Shown one piece after another: positions 17,389-26,088 of a stretch of 64,000 bases of DNA. Where the stretch lies: contig JASMMA010000014.1 in the NCBI GenBank assembly GCA_030748415.1, positions 1-64,000 on the forward strand, read 5' to 3'. Below the pieces are notes generated by a model. It searched no databases and had not been told where the DNA came from. It saw only the letters and a program-made list of their open reading frames with translations. Source of the DNA: Planctomycetota bacterium (GTDB lineage Bacteria > Planctomycetota > UBA1135). Both the position numbers and the translations under genes were made by a program. The first letter of the stretch is position 1. Each line of letters begins with the position of its first letter.

Positions 17389-19494
17389 TTAACGAAGGCG
17401 CAGTTGCTGGTTTTGAAAGCCTAGAAGAGCAGCTTTTGCAGGACCGATAGAGTCGGTTGCTCCAAGGGACTCAAATGCCCGAAGAGCTTCGCTTTGGATT
17501 GCGACAGCTTGCCTCCAATCGCCTAGAACCGCGAACGCCGAAGCGCGAAGCTCCATTAAGTTGGGGTCTTGATAAAGGACCTCTCCAAACACGCTCAAAA
17601 GTTGGAGCGCCTTTTGGCCGTTCCGGATTTGGGGGTCGGGACAAGTAGCGTAAAGCCCAGCCATGCTCAAGCGAGCAGGAAGGAGTTCCGGCTGAAGTTC
17701 GAGGGCCTGTTGAAATGCTTCCAGAGATTTTCTTGGGTCCTCTTTCTCAAAGAGAAATCCCATGTTCAGCCAAGCCGGTGCAAAGTCCGGACGAAGCTCA
17801 AGCGATTTTTGGTACCAAGATTCCGCCTCAGGGATTTGGTTCAGTGCTGCGCATATATTGCCGATGCCAGATGGGGATTCCCAATCGGCGGGTTCCAGTT
17901 CGACGGCCTTAAGGAAGGCCAGCTTTGCTTCTTCGAGCTTTCCGTTTTCAGCGAGGGCCACCGCCAGACTCCGTTGCGCGTAGGCGCTTAGAGGTTGAGA
18001 GTCAGCGGATTCCTGAAGAATGGAAAGACCTTCTTTTTCTTGTCCAGCACGGCGCAAGGCATGGCCGAGGCTGGGGCCGGCATCAGGGAAACCAGCGACC
18101 CAAGATTTGCGGTAGGAATCGATGGCCGAAGTCCAATTGCTTTCTTGTTCGTGCAAGGAACCAAGCTTGTTCCAAAATGCGGGCCGAAATGAAGTCGCAT
18201 CGCTTTGGAAAAGGAAAGGGAGAAGAACGCCCGCTGAAACCCAGGCTGCCCCGCTTCGGAGTGGAGTTCGAGCATTGCCGGAATAAAAAAGCCAAGTCCC
18301 AAGAACGGTGCAAATCGGAAGAGCTGCCATTCGGTATCGCGGCGAATAGAAAAAGATGATGACCGTCAGGAGTGGAATGCCCATGCAGAGAAATTCGGCA
18401 AAACCGAATGAGCCGCGCCGCCGTAAGAAGAAAGCAGCGAGTAATGCTGGCACTAGGAGGAATGCGCCGAATCCCACTGGGCCTGGAGCGGAAGAAAGAT
18501 TGGCCTCTTTTTCAAGCCGGGCTTGGTAGATGTCCCCGTACCCATATTCAGTAAAGAAAAACAGAATTTTTTTGCCGACCGATGCAATAGATGCGAAAGG
18601 ATGTTCAGCCCAAGATTGAAGACCGCGCTTGAAGAAGAAAGTGGAGGTCGCTGACCAAGAGGTTTCCCCGGTTTGTTCGGCAACGAAGTGAAGAGCGTCC
18701 AGGTTTTGTTTTTGCCGTTCGCCGCTAACCTCGGATACGGGGCGGTACAGACCGTCCGATGGATAACTGTTTCCGTGTGCGAACGTTAGCCCTGCTTGAC
18801 CACTAATGGGAATCCACTCACCGCAAGCTTGGTAGTTATGTAGGGATATTGGAAGAAGGAGGAGTATTCCCATTCCAAGGGCGCGAAACGATGCGCCGCG
18901 GCCGAGTTTTCGGTGAAGCCATATGGGAATGGCTATCACCGCAAGAAGGAAGGGGGGATTTGCAAGTGCGTTGAGCCCCGCTACCAAGCCCAGCCGATAG
19001 GGTCGCAGAGAGGGGGAGCTGAGTTGAGACCAAAGCAAAGTTGCAAGGAAGAGTTGAAGGGTTCCATTCAGAACTCTCCCCGTCACGAGCCACGGGTCGG
19101 GCAAAAATAAGAAGAACGCGGTTGCCAACAGTGCGGCGTGGTAGCTGGATTTTTCCGGCAAGGATTTGGAATAGAAACGGAACGCGGCTCGGCCCAATAG
19201 AAAAGCAGTCCCGGCCCAGAGGAAAGTTTGGATAAGGAAAAGGGAAAAAAGGTCCCCACCCAAACCTCGAACAATCGCCACCAATCCAAGGTAGAGCGGG
19301 GCAGAGAGGAAGGGGGTAGAGAGCTGAAAACCATTCTCCCAAAGAGCCAGACCGTCCGTCCAGGCAGCAGCAGCATCCTCTATGGGGATTCTGGTGAAAG
19401 GGTTGTTTTCCCATTCTTGGGAGAGCAGCACCCACCGAACAGCCACCATCAGGAGGCAAATCCCCAAAAAAGGAAGGCGGTGGTTCTTTTCCAT
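17389..19494 (-). CDS. Membrane glycosyltransferase-like (GT-C) protein with C-terminal TPR domain
   Basis: The product has 701 residues. The N-terminal 430 residues hold about ten hydrophobic helices and an acidic pair in the first periplasmic loop (RIPIEDAAAAW), as in ArnT/PMT-type GT-C enzymes that use polyprenyl-phosphate sugars. The C-terminal 260 residues are tetratricopeptide repeats, for example AKLAFLKAVELEPADWES, AESWYQKSLELRPDFAPAW and SLEAFQQALELQPELLPA. TPR domains after a GT-C core occur in protein O-glycosyltransferases and in many unassigned bacterial proteins. The acceptor is unknown. It ends 22 bases before the Lon-like gene. An alternative is that it is a non-catalytic membrane TPR protein. 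Confidence 0.75.
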   Translation of the reverse strand: MEKNHRLPFLGICLLMVAVRWVLLSQEWENNPFTRIPIEDAAAAWTDGLALWENGFQLSTPFLSAPLYLGLVAIVRGLGGDLFSLFLIQTFLWAGTAFLLGRAAFRFYSKSLPEKSSYHAALLATAFFLFLPDPWLVTGRVLNGTLQLFLATLLWSQLSSPSLRPYRLGLVAGLNALANPPFLLAVIAIPIWLHRKLGRGASFRALGMGILLLLPISLHNYQACGEWIPISGQAGLTFAHGNSYPSDGLYRPVSEVSGERQKQNLDALHFVAEQTGETSWSATSTFFFKRGLQSWAEHPFASIASVGKKILFFFTEYGYGDIYQARLEKEANLSSAPGPVGFGAFLLVPALLAAFFLRRRGSFGFAEFLCMGIPLLTVIIFFYSPRYRMAALPICTVLGTWLFYSGNARTPLRSGAAWVSAGVLLPFLFQSDATSFRPAFWNKLGSLHEQESNWTSAIDSYRKSWVAGFPDAGPSLGHALRRAGQEKEGLSILQESADSQPLSAYAQRSLAVALAENGKLEEAKLAFLKAVELEPADWESPSGIGNICAALNQIPEAESWYQKSLELRPDFAPAWLNMGFLFEKEDPRKSLEAFQQALELQPELLPARLSMAGLYATCPDPQIRNGQKALQLLSVFGEVLYQDPNLMELRASAFAVLGDWRQAVAIQSEALRAFESLGATDSIGPAKAALLGFQNQQLRLR

Positions 19495-19577
19495 CTACTT
19501 TTCTACGAATGAAGTGTATCCTCGCTTGAGCCTCTCTTAGAATGTCCTAAAAAGGTGGAAACCCGAAAACCATAAAC

Positions 19578-20171
19578 ATGACTTACGAACTTCCTGAACT
19601 TCCTTACGCTTCTGACGCCCTTGAACCTCATATCAGTGCTGAAACTTTCAGCTATCACCATGGCAAGCACCACGCCGCATATGTGAATAAGCTGAACGAA
19701 ATGACTGGTGGCGATGACTCAAAAACGCTAGAGGAACTGATTCGCACGGCAGATGGCGGGCTCTTCAACCAAGCTGCCCAAGTTTGGAACCACACTTTCT
19801 ACTGGTCTTGCATGGCCCCTGGTGGGGGCGGTGCCCCTTCAGGCGACCTGGCCGATGCGATTACTCGAGACTTTGGTTCTTTTGATGAATTTACGACTCA
19901 GTTTAAGGCGGCAGCGGCTGGTCAGTTTGGCTCAGGCTGGGCTTGGCTTTGCTGGAATGGTTCTGCCCTGGAAATTTGCACAAGCGCCAATGCTGGCAAC
20001 CCAATGACCGATGGTAAGACTCCATTGCTCACCTGCGATGTTTGGGAACATGCCTACTATGTTGATTTCCGCAACGCCCGCCCAAAGTACTTGGAGACAT
20101 TCTTTGAAAGTCTTGTGAACTGGGAGTTTGTGGCCGCCAACTACGCAACCTGCGCCGCGGCGACGGCCTAG
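19578..20171 (+). CDS. sodB: Iron superoxide dismutase
   Basis: A 197-residue Fe/Mn superoxide dismutase that removes superoxide in the cytoplasm. All four metal ligands are visible: His27 (FSYHHGKHH), His72 (QVWNHTFYW), Asp154 and His158 (TCDVWEHAYYVDF). Iron rather than manganese use is suggested by Gln68 in AAQVWNH and by SANAGNPMTD, both of FeSOD type. The product is full length. It stands alone between a minus-strand gene and a convergent outer-membrane-type gene. The upstream 83 bases contain the promoter, but no element could be assigned with confidence. Confidence 0.95.
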   Translation: MTYELPELPYASDALEPHISAETFSYHHGKHHAAYVNKLNEMTGGDDSKTLEELIRTADGGLFNQAAQVWNHTFYWSCMAPGGGGAPSGDLADAITRDFGSFDEFTTQFKAAAAGQFGSGWAWLCWNGSALEICTSANAGNPMTDGKTPLLTCDVWEHAYYVDFRNARPKYLETFFESLVNWEFVAANYATCAAATA

Positions 20172-20197
20172 TTCACTTCCAATCTGTTGCGTCGGGA

Positions 20198-21025
20198 TTA
20201 AAAAGTAATCCCGAGCGCAGCGTAAGGACCGGTGAGGGCGAGTTCCATGTCCATGGTACCCATTCCAAAGTCGCCTTCTTTGACTTCAACATTCAGGTCA
20301 ATGTCGCGGTATCCGACCAGCAATTCCGCATTGTCTGTTAGTGCATAGTTGAGGTTTAGGTCCAGGTCCCAATAGTCCACGACAACATCTTCGACATCAA
20401 TGGAGATTCCTGAGTATTCACCCCCAAAGCGGAGGCCGGTAATGGGGATGTCAGCATCGAGACGAATGCCCCCCATGGGAACGAGGAGGTCTTCGTTTGA
20501 AATCGCGGAAACGGTGTCGCCTTGATTGATCGTGCCAACGCTTTCGGCGGCTTCAATTGAGAAGGTGTTAAAACCGAGTTGGTCAACTCCAGCAAGAAGG
20601 CCCACTCGAACAACTCCAGAGTTAAAGATATCCAAGCCAAGCATGAGCTTTTGAACCTGGAGGTCCATGGTCGTGTTAACGGCTAGGTCATCGTTCCAAG
20701 GTTGGCCCATAAATTCTCCGGTCACGGCCATATTTCCACTGTGGATTGAGTCAACTCCGAACTGAGAGTACACGATTTCTAGAGGAGCAAAGCCAATTCT
20801 GGCACCACCATAGAAGACATTCTCAGAGCCGGACGGGATATCCAGGCTTCCTTCCGTAATGTCTCCATTTTGATCTAAAGTCAAGTTGTCAAGAGCTCCA
20901 CTCGAATCCGATTGGAGCATCCCGCCAAAGGCGTTGATATGGGCGCCGCTCCAGGCGGCATCGCCGGGCAGGGCGCATGCAACTGTAAAAAGAAAGGGAA
21001 GCAGGAGTAGGTGAATGTTTTTCAT
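20198..21025 (-). CDS. Outer-membrane beta-barrel-like protein
   Basis: The 275-residue product begins with a signal peptide (HLLLLPFLFTVACALPGDAA). The mature part alternates in beta-strand pattern (NYALTDNAELLVGYRDIDLNV, MELALTGPYAALGITF) and ends in Phe, the usual barrel-terminating residue. No specific family was recognised. The start at 21025 fits the signal peptide; a longer frame to 21046 overlaps the upstream glycosyltransferase. It is the last gene of the minus-strand arm of the surface cluster, 17 bases after the glycosyltransferase stop. Confidence 0.65.
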   Translation of the reverse strand: MKNIHLLLLPFLFTVACALPGDAAWSGAHINAFGGMLQSDSSGALDNLTLDQNGDITEGSLDIPSGSENVFYGGARIGFAPLEIVYSQFGVDSIHSGNMAVTGEFMGQPWNDDLAVNTTMDLQVQKLMLGLDIFNSGVVRVGLLAGVDQLGFNTFSIEAAESVGTINQGDTVSAISNEDLLVPMGGIRLDADIPITGLRFGGEYSGISIDVEDVVVDYWDLDLNLNYALTDNAELLVGYRDIDLNVEVKEGDFGMGTMDMELALTGPYAALGITF

Positions 21026-21042
21026 GTTTGATTTGAGGAGGG

Positions 21043-21948
21043 TCATTCCAGGAACCCGTTCAGGAAATCATAAAGCCGCTCCCCTGAATCTTCACGGAGG
21101 ATTTCGGAGCTTCGGCGAAGAGAAGCGGCGCAAATTTCGCGGCGAAAATGAGGATCAATTAATTGTCGGTCCAGTATGCGAGCAAATGAGTGCGAATCCT
21201 TGGAATCGCCAAGAGGCCATGCCCCTTGAAGAGTTTCAGGATATGCGCCTGAGTCCATGGCAACCCCACACGCCCCACATTGGAGGGCCTCGATGAGTTG
21301 AGATGGGTTATGTGCACCTTGTTTGGGGGCAATAACGGCCTCCGCCGCCGAATGAAGGGCATGGATTTGATTGGGGCTCAATTTGGGAAGGCATAAGAGC
21401 CCCGGAATTCTGTTCGCTTGTGAGACTTCTTGGGGAAGGACGAACTGCATGCCAGCGATGGGGGCTTGGCTGGATTGGAATGCCTGAATACTCACAGGGA
21501 TGGATGGGTCATGTTCATTTCCGGGTAGGTGAAAAAAGAAAGGGCGATTGATTCCAAGTTCGCATAGGATTTTTGCATACTCGTTTTGCTCAAGAGGTCG
21601 AACTTCGTTCCGTGGAGGGGAATGAACTAAAATCGAATCTTCCGGAAAACTCGGAAAATGAAAGTTGAACCGCTCTAGAGAATATTTAGAGGGCAGAACG
21701 ACACCAGAGGCCCGTTGCACGGATCGGATAATGCGTTCGGAATGGTGTCGCGATTCTCCATGATCAAGGGATTCGAAAGAATCCAAGCAGAGGATTTTTG
21801 GGGACTTGCCTAAACGAGGGAGTTTAGGTTTGAAGGAAAGTACTAGGTCGCAACCCCAACTTTGGGTTTGAAGTTGAAATCCTCCCCTTTCTAGACATTC
21901 CCGAAATTGGCTTGCAGGTTCCGATCTTCCGGAAAGGGCGATTTTCAT
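21043..21948 (-). CDS. Glycosyltransferase, GT-B fold (GT4-like)
   Basis: The 301-residue protein has features of a short GT4-type enzyme. In the C-terminal half there is an acceptor/donor region with AVIAPKQGAHNPSQLIEALQCGACGVAMDSGAYPE, the equivalent of the E-x7-E loop that binds the nucleotide sugar, though the first Glu is replaced by Gln/His in PKQGAHNPSQLIEAL. The N-terminal domain (KIALSGRSEPASQFRECLE) is abbreviated. Its ATG overlaps the tandem kinase stop by four bases, so the two are translationally coupled. A role in building the same surface glycan as its neighbours is inferred from position. Sugar and acceptor are unknown. Confidence 0.65.
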   Translation of the reverse strand: MKIALSGRSEPASQFRECLERGGFQLQTQSWGCDLVLSFKPKLPRLGKSPKILCLDSFESLDHGESRHHSERIIRSVQRASGVVLPSKYSLERFNFHFPSFPEDSILVHSPPRNEVRPLEQNEYAKILCELGINRPFFFHLPGNEHDPSIPVSIQAFQSSQAPIAGMQFVLPQEVSQANRIPGLLCLPKLSPNQIHALHSAAEAVIAPKQGAHNPSQLIEALQCGACGVAMDSGAYPETLQGAWPLGDSKDSHSFARILDRQLIDPHFRREICAASLRRSSEILREDSGERLYDFLNGFLE

Positions 21949-23336
21949 TTTGTGAGAAAAGGAATCATGGCTTGCCCTCTTTTTTGAAGACGAGCCGCAG
22001 TAGCGAACTCAAGGTGAGGAAGAATGGATATGCCGTACTGTTTTAACCCGAAGAGGAGATCGCGAGCAGGGACAGTTTTGTAAAGACCCACATGAAGGGC
22101 GGCCAAGTCCTTCGCGGCCTCGGTGGGGCGTAGCTGTCTGCGAAGAAAACGATTTCGGTCGTGATCGATCAGTACGAATCGGTTTTCAGTTGAAGCATCT
22201 TGGTTAACAAGAATGTTGCTGGGTTTGAGGTCCCGGTAGTACACACCGCTTTGATGAAGACGAAGAGTGAAGGCGCCTAGCTCTTGGAGGAGCTTTCGCC
22301 GCTCTTTTTGTGAAAGTTCAGCAAGTGAATCTTGAAGCCTAGGGAGATGAGATAAATCTTCCAATAAGAGGAAGGAGCCCACCGATGAATCAGACCAACA
22401 AGCAAGTGGTTTGGCCGCTTGGATATTGCGGCGTTGAAGCGACTCAGCGGCAAATAAGGATTTGAGCGCTTTTGAAAAACCAAATGCATTTCGGAGGTCC
22501 AAGCGCTTTGTGGGTCGGTAGTGCTTGTAAACAGCTGAAGAGCTATCCGGGAGAACGGCCAGGTGTACTGAAGATGGAGATTCCGCTTTGTCCTTTAGTA
22601 AGGTCCTTGTTTGAATGGTCTGGGTGTCAAACGAATCGATTCTCCAAATAGCTGGATGGGTCCCATGGGCTTCTCTTTTTGCTCGGCGATCCAAGTTGCA
22701 CTGATGCTCGCGGAATCTAACCCAGCCGGCCTTTTCCATTTCAGGAGGCGCAATGTTTCCAGAGTAGGCGTTGGAAAGAGTGAGGAGGAGTTCGGTTGGA
22801 AGGGGATTCAGCCTTGAAAGAAGGTGCCCAAAATCAAGGAGTCTCGCAGTTGATGAGGAAGATGAGCGAAGAGTTTTAAGGTCGGTTAAAAAAATGTCCT
22901 CGTTATCGTGAAGGAGATTCCAAATATGCAAATCACCATGGACTAGATTCGAAGAGTGAAGTTTTGAGACAAGAGCGCCGAGTTTCTTAAGCAGGCGGGG
23001 GTTTTGAATTAGTTTCTCTCGGTCTAAGGAGCTTGATTCGCCATAATCAGTCAGGAAAAGTAAATAGTCATCAGCATTCTGCACGACCGCCCATGCTTGA
23101 ACGCATGGGACGCCTTCTTCTTGAAGGAGCCCTGAGTTCTGAAACTCAAGAAGGGCGCCTTTGCGAGCTTTATTGCCCGAGCCGAAGTTTTTCATGAATA
23201 GAGTGTTGCCCCAAGGGCCATCGATAAAAAACCGAAAGTACTTCCGCCCTCCTGAGCCTTCCCCCAGATTTTTCGAAGAACTCAGCTTTTGGAGGTAATG
23301 TCCCTCAAATGCATTTGCGGCGCAGATAATTTTCAT
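21945..23336 (-). CDS. Tandem WaaP/Kdo-kinase-like protein (two lipopolysaccharide-kinase domains)
   Basis: The 463 residues contain two protein-kinase-like lobes in series. Domain 1 has a candidate ATP-anchoring Lys49 (LFMKNF), catalytic loop HGDLHIWNLL (133-142) and metal Asp152 (FLTDLKT). Domain 2 has Lys271 (AVYKHY), YRDLKPSNIL (367-376) and Asp391 (LIDHDRNR). This is the pattern of Kdo kinase and WaaP heptose kinases, which phosphorylate the inner core of lipopolysaccharide at the inner face of the membrane. Family members normally carry one such domain. The gene sits between an alkaline-phosphatase-superfamily enzyme (three-base gap) and a glycosyltransferase (four-base overlap). Both domains keep the key catalytic residues, so two phosphorylation sites, or one active plus one regulatory domain, are possible. 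Confidence 0.75.
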   Translation of the reverse strand: MKIICAANAFEGHYLQKLSSSKNLGEGSGGRKYFRFFIDGPWGNTLFMKNFGSGNKARKGALLEFQNSGLLQEEGVPCVQAWAVVQNADDYLLFLTDYGESSSLDREKLIQNPRLLKKLGALVSKLHSSNLVHGDLHIWNLLHDNEDIFLTDLKTLRSSSSSTARLLDFGHLLSRLNPLPTELLLTLSNAYSGNIAPPEMEKAGWVRFREHQCNLDRRAKREAHGTHPAIWRIDSFDTQTIQTRTLLKDKAESPSSVHLAVLPDSSSAVYKHYRPTKRLDLRNAFGFSKALKSLFAAESLQRRNIQAAKPLACWSDSSVGSFLLLEDLSHLPRLQDSLAELSQKERRKLLQELGAFTLRLHQSGVYYRDLKPSNILVNQDASTENRFVLIDHDRNRFLRRQLRPTEAAKDLAALHVGLYKTVPARDLLFGLKQYGISILPHLEFATAARLQKRGQAMIPFLTK

Positions 23337-23339
23337 GCC

Positions 23340-25169
23340 CTATTCAACCAGAAGATCACCGTAGCCGAGTTGCTCCAGGAGTTCTTTTCTGTTTTCTGTC
23401 AGGTCAACTTTGCCAACAGTAGCTTTTAACTCCTCCAGAATGAATTGAATTGCAACATCAAACCCCTTGGGTCCTGGTAGAGAGGATGGCCAATTTTTCT
23501 CTTTAGGATCATTCTTAAGGTTTACGAACCCACTTCGTGAGGGAATAGGGGTTCCAGATTTGTCCAGCTCAGTTATCCACTTCCAGTCGCCTTGGCGTAT
23601 GGCGATTCGGTTTGTGTCTCGTGCGACATGGATTCTTCCAACGCTTGGATTGTCCAACAAATTGACTCCATCAAAGTCGAGGCTCGAAATATCAAAGCCG
23701 CATCGAGCAAGGAGGGTGGGGGCAATATCTTCAAGAAAGGCCTCGTCCAACTTTTTATGAGGAATACCGGGTCCATGTAGAACAAAGGGAACTTGGAGCA
23801 CTTCTTCAAATACATGTTTCCTGTGGCCAGTAAGGTTGTGCTCCAAAAAGAACTCACCATGATCACCGGTGATAGCGATAATCGTGGGCCTTTTTTTTGC
23901 TTGGATAGCCTCAAGCACTTTCCCTAATTGTGCGTCGAGGAAGTCCACTTCTTCCAGGTAAGCGGGAAAATCAATTCCCAACACTGTGCCGGAATTAGCA
24001 TTCCTTGGCCGAGTCTGCGCAAACTCGTCTGGAGCGTTGTAGGGGTCGTGCGGGTCCATGTAGTGAAGGAAAAAGAAATACGGGCTCTTGAAAGTAGAAA
24101 GGGCTTCTAAAGAATTCAGTGCCTTGTCAGTTGTGCGATATCCAAGACCAAGGTCCTGTTCTTCAGCTGGGAAGCGAGTGCTGCCATCGCTATAGAAAGC
24201 AACCTTGGCGATAGCTTCAAGGTCCTTGGTACCAGTTATCCACCCAATTAATGTTAGTTTTTCAAGGGCACGAATGATGCGGATATGGTGGCTTTCGAGG
24301 ACGACCTCATCTGAATAATGGTCAAAGCCCATACTGGGTCCAGTAGGTCGAGCTAACAAACCATTGCTCACGACGGCCGAAGTGTTCCAGCCCCCTTTTT
24401 GAAAGTACTCAGGCAGGTAAGTGACAGAGGTTGGAAAGGCATATGAGTTGTCGAGTAATCCTAGCTTTCCAGTTCCCAATCCCGTGAGCATTCCCGCGTG
24501 TCCGGGGATGGTTTGATTGGAGGGCGAAATTGCGGCTTCAGCCCAGAGCCCCTTCTCAATGAGGGAGATAAAGTTGGGGGTATGGGCGCTATTTGGCCCG
24601 AGCATGGCGTCTGCACGAATGGTGTCGATTGAAATCAGAACAACATCCGGAGTCTGTTCGGAAACTTGCTTGTCCGATTCCGAGAACCCAACCTGAGCAG
24701 TCTCTGTGTTTATGCTCGGAACCCATCCCCAAAATGCAGCGCTCCAAAGGAAAAGTGAAGCTAGGAGTATGCCACCTGAAACCATTGGCTTGATGGAGAG
24801 TTTTCGGTTCAGGATTGGAGCGAATAGAAAAAGTGGGATGGAAGCCCAAATGCCGGAACTTGGATTTCCGGACCAGTTAAAAAATTCCTGAGCAGTAAAG
24901 GAGATGAGAGGGGCGCAACCCAAAGCGGTGCCCGCCCAAAAACCAGTTGATGGAGCTTGTGGTTGCTTTCTTCGAAGCAGGCAATAAACCGAGATTAGAA
25001 GAGCTAATACGAGCCCTGTAAGAATATTCCCGCCTACACAAACTGAAATGCTATCTCTTAGTCCAAAATCCACATTGACCGCCCTTGAGCCCATGCCGCC
25101 AAGGGATTGGACAACACCCATGAGCGCAAGGCCGGAGAGGAAAAAAAAGATGAACTTAAGGATGTTCAT
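23340..25169 (-). CDS. Membrane-anchored alkaline-phosphatase-superfamily enzyme, sulfatase-like, Thr at nucleophile position
   Basis: The 609-residue product has about five N-terminal membrane helices (to residue 150) and then a sulfatase-fold domain. Metal-binding segments are visible: ISIDTIRAD and ITGDHGEFFLEH. At the position where sulfatases have C/S-x-P-x-R for formylglycine, this protein reads QTIPGHAGMLTG, so the nucleophile would be Thr220. Thr in T-x-P-x-H is the pattern of nucleotide pyrophosphatase/phosphodiesterases and some phosphotransferases of the superfamily, so action on a phosphate ester or transfer of a phospho-group is more likely than sulfate hydrolysis. The ATG at 25169 follows the hydrophobic start; a longer frame lies in the divergent promoter region. 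It is the first gene of the minus arm of the surface cluster. Confidence 0.75.
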   Translation of the reverse strand: MNILKFIFFFLSGLALMGVVQSLGGMGSRAVNVDFGLRDSISVCVGGNILTGLVLALLISVYCLLRRKQPQAPSTGFWAGTALGCAPLISFTAQEFFNWSGNPSSGIWASIPLFLFAPILNRKLSIKPMVSGGILLASLFLWSAAFWGWVPSINTETAQVGFSESDKQVSEQTPDVVLISIDTIRADAMLGPNSAHTPNFISLIEKGLWAEAAISPSNQTIPGHAGMLTGLGTGKLGLLDNSYAFPTSVTYLPEYFQKGGWNTSAVVSNGLLARPTGPSMGFDHYSDEVVLESHHIRIIRALEKLTLIGWITGTKDLEAIAKVAFYSDGSTRFPAEEQDLGLGYRTTDKALNSLEALSTFKSPYFFFLHYMDPHDPYNAPDEFAQTRPRNANSGTVLGIDFPAYLEEVDFLDAQLGKVLEAIQAKKRPTIIAITGDHGEFFLEHNLTGHRKHVFEEVLQVPFVLHGPGIPHKKLDEAFLEDIAPTLLARCGFDISSLDFDGVNLLDNPSVGRIHVARDTNRIAIRQGDWKWITELDKSGTPIPSRSGFVNLKNDPKEKNWPSSLPGPKGFDVAIQFILEELKATVGKVDLTENRKELLEQLGYGDLLVE

Positions 25170-25263
25170 TTTATGGAGTCTAGCTTCGCCCCAAGGGGTT
25201 TCCCAAGTAGAATGAAGCTCGCCCGATTCCTTGCTGGAGCCCTGGAGTAGTAGGCGAGCCCTC
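25170..25263. promoter_or_regulatory. Divergent promoter region of the surface cluster
   Basis: The 94 bases between the sulfatase-like gene (minus) and the GT2 gene (plus) must drive both arms of the cluster. No clear promoter boxes or operator palindrome were seen by eye. The shared position suggests common regulation of the two arms. Confidence 0.4.
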
Positions 25264-26088
25264 ATGAAATTTTCCGTTGTGATTCCGACCTACAATTCTC
25301 CAAGGGAGTTGGAGTTTATTTTGTGTTCTTTGGGTCGCCAAACAAGGCTCCCCGATGAGGTTCTCATTGCAGACGACGGTTCTGGAGAAGAAACCAAAGC
25401 CCTTATCCAAAGCTGGGTCGAAAAACTACCATTTCCAATTCGCCATTGTTGGCATGCTGACCGTGGCTTCCGAAAATCTCGAATCGTAAATGAGGCCGTT
25501 CGTCAATCGACGGGCGACTTTCTTTTGTTTATTGATGGCGATACATTTCCCCATCGCCGCTGGATTGAGGACTATGTCCGTGCAGCTCCCAACAACACAG
25601 TGCTTTGCGGTCGTCGAGTGAAGTTGGGGCCAAAAATATCAGAAACCATTTCCTTCCAGAAGATTGAGGCTGGCGCTTTTGACTCTCTCAATTCCGCACT
25701 CTTGTTTTCTTCCATAATGGGAGATACGAAGCGATTGTCTTTAGGGATTCGTTTGCCTTCTTTTCTTTGTAGGGTTTTGCATCCAAGAAGTAGAAAGTTG
25801 ATGGGGGTAAATTTCGGACTTTCCCGCGAGGCATTTTTTGCAGTAAATGGTTATGACGAAGAATGGAAGGTATATGGTTGCGAAGATCGAGGCCTTGAAC
25901 TTTGCTTGAGGAATTCCGGATACACGCTGACCCCTTTATTAAACCGAGCGGTTGTTTTTCATGTTTACCACCCAGAGCGCCCACGCTCTGCTGAAGCTCA
26001 CCGCTTAATCCGAGCGCAAGAGGGGTCCTGCAAAAAGCGTTGCGTGGTTGGGATTGAACGAACCACAGAATTCGCCACCGATGAATAA
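25264..26088 (+). CDS. Family 2 glycosyltransferase (GT-A fold)
   Basis: The 274-residue enzyme begins FSVVIPTYNSPRELEF, the GT2 nucleotide-binding start, followed by IADDGSGEET, DRGFRKSRIVNEAV and the metal-binding FIDGDTFPH. The C-terminal part (GVNFGLSREAFFAVNGYDEEW, then GCEDRGLELCLRNSGY) resembles the galactosyltransferase/chondroitin-synthase type of acceptor loop with an ED pair as catalytic base. It should transfer a sugar from a nucleotide donor, probably to a surface glycan or LPS core, given its neighbours. The start at 25264 is chosen because it places the VVIPTYN motif at residues 4-10. Its stop overlaps the next ATG (TAATG). Confidence 0.88.
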   Translation: MKFSVVIPTYNSPRELEFILCSLGRQTRLPDEVLIADDGSGEETKALIQSWVEKLPFPIRHCWHADRGFRKSRIVNEAVRQSTGDFLLFIDGDTFPHRRWIEDYVRAAPNNTVLCGRRVKLGPKISETISFQKIEAGAFDSLNSALLFSSIMGDTKRLSLGIRLPSFLCRVLHPRSRKLMGVNFGLSREAFFAVNGYDEEWKVYGCEDRGLELCLRNSGYTLTPLLNRAVVFHVYHPERPRSAEAHRLIRAQEGSCKKRCVVGIERTTEFATDE

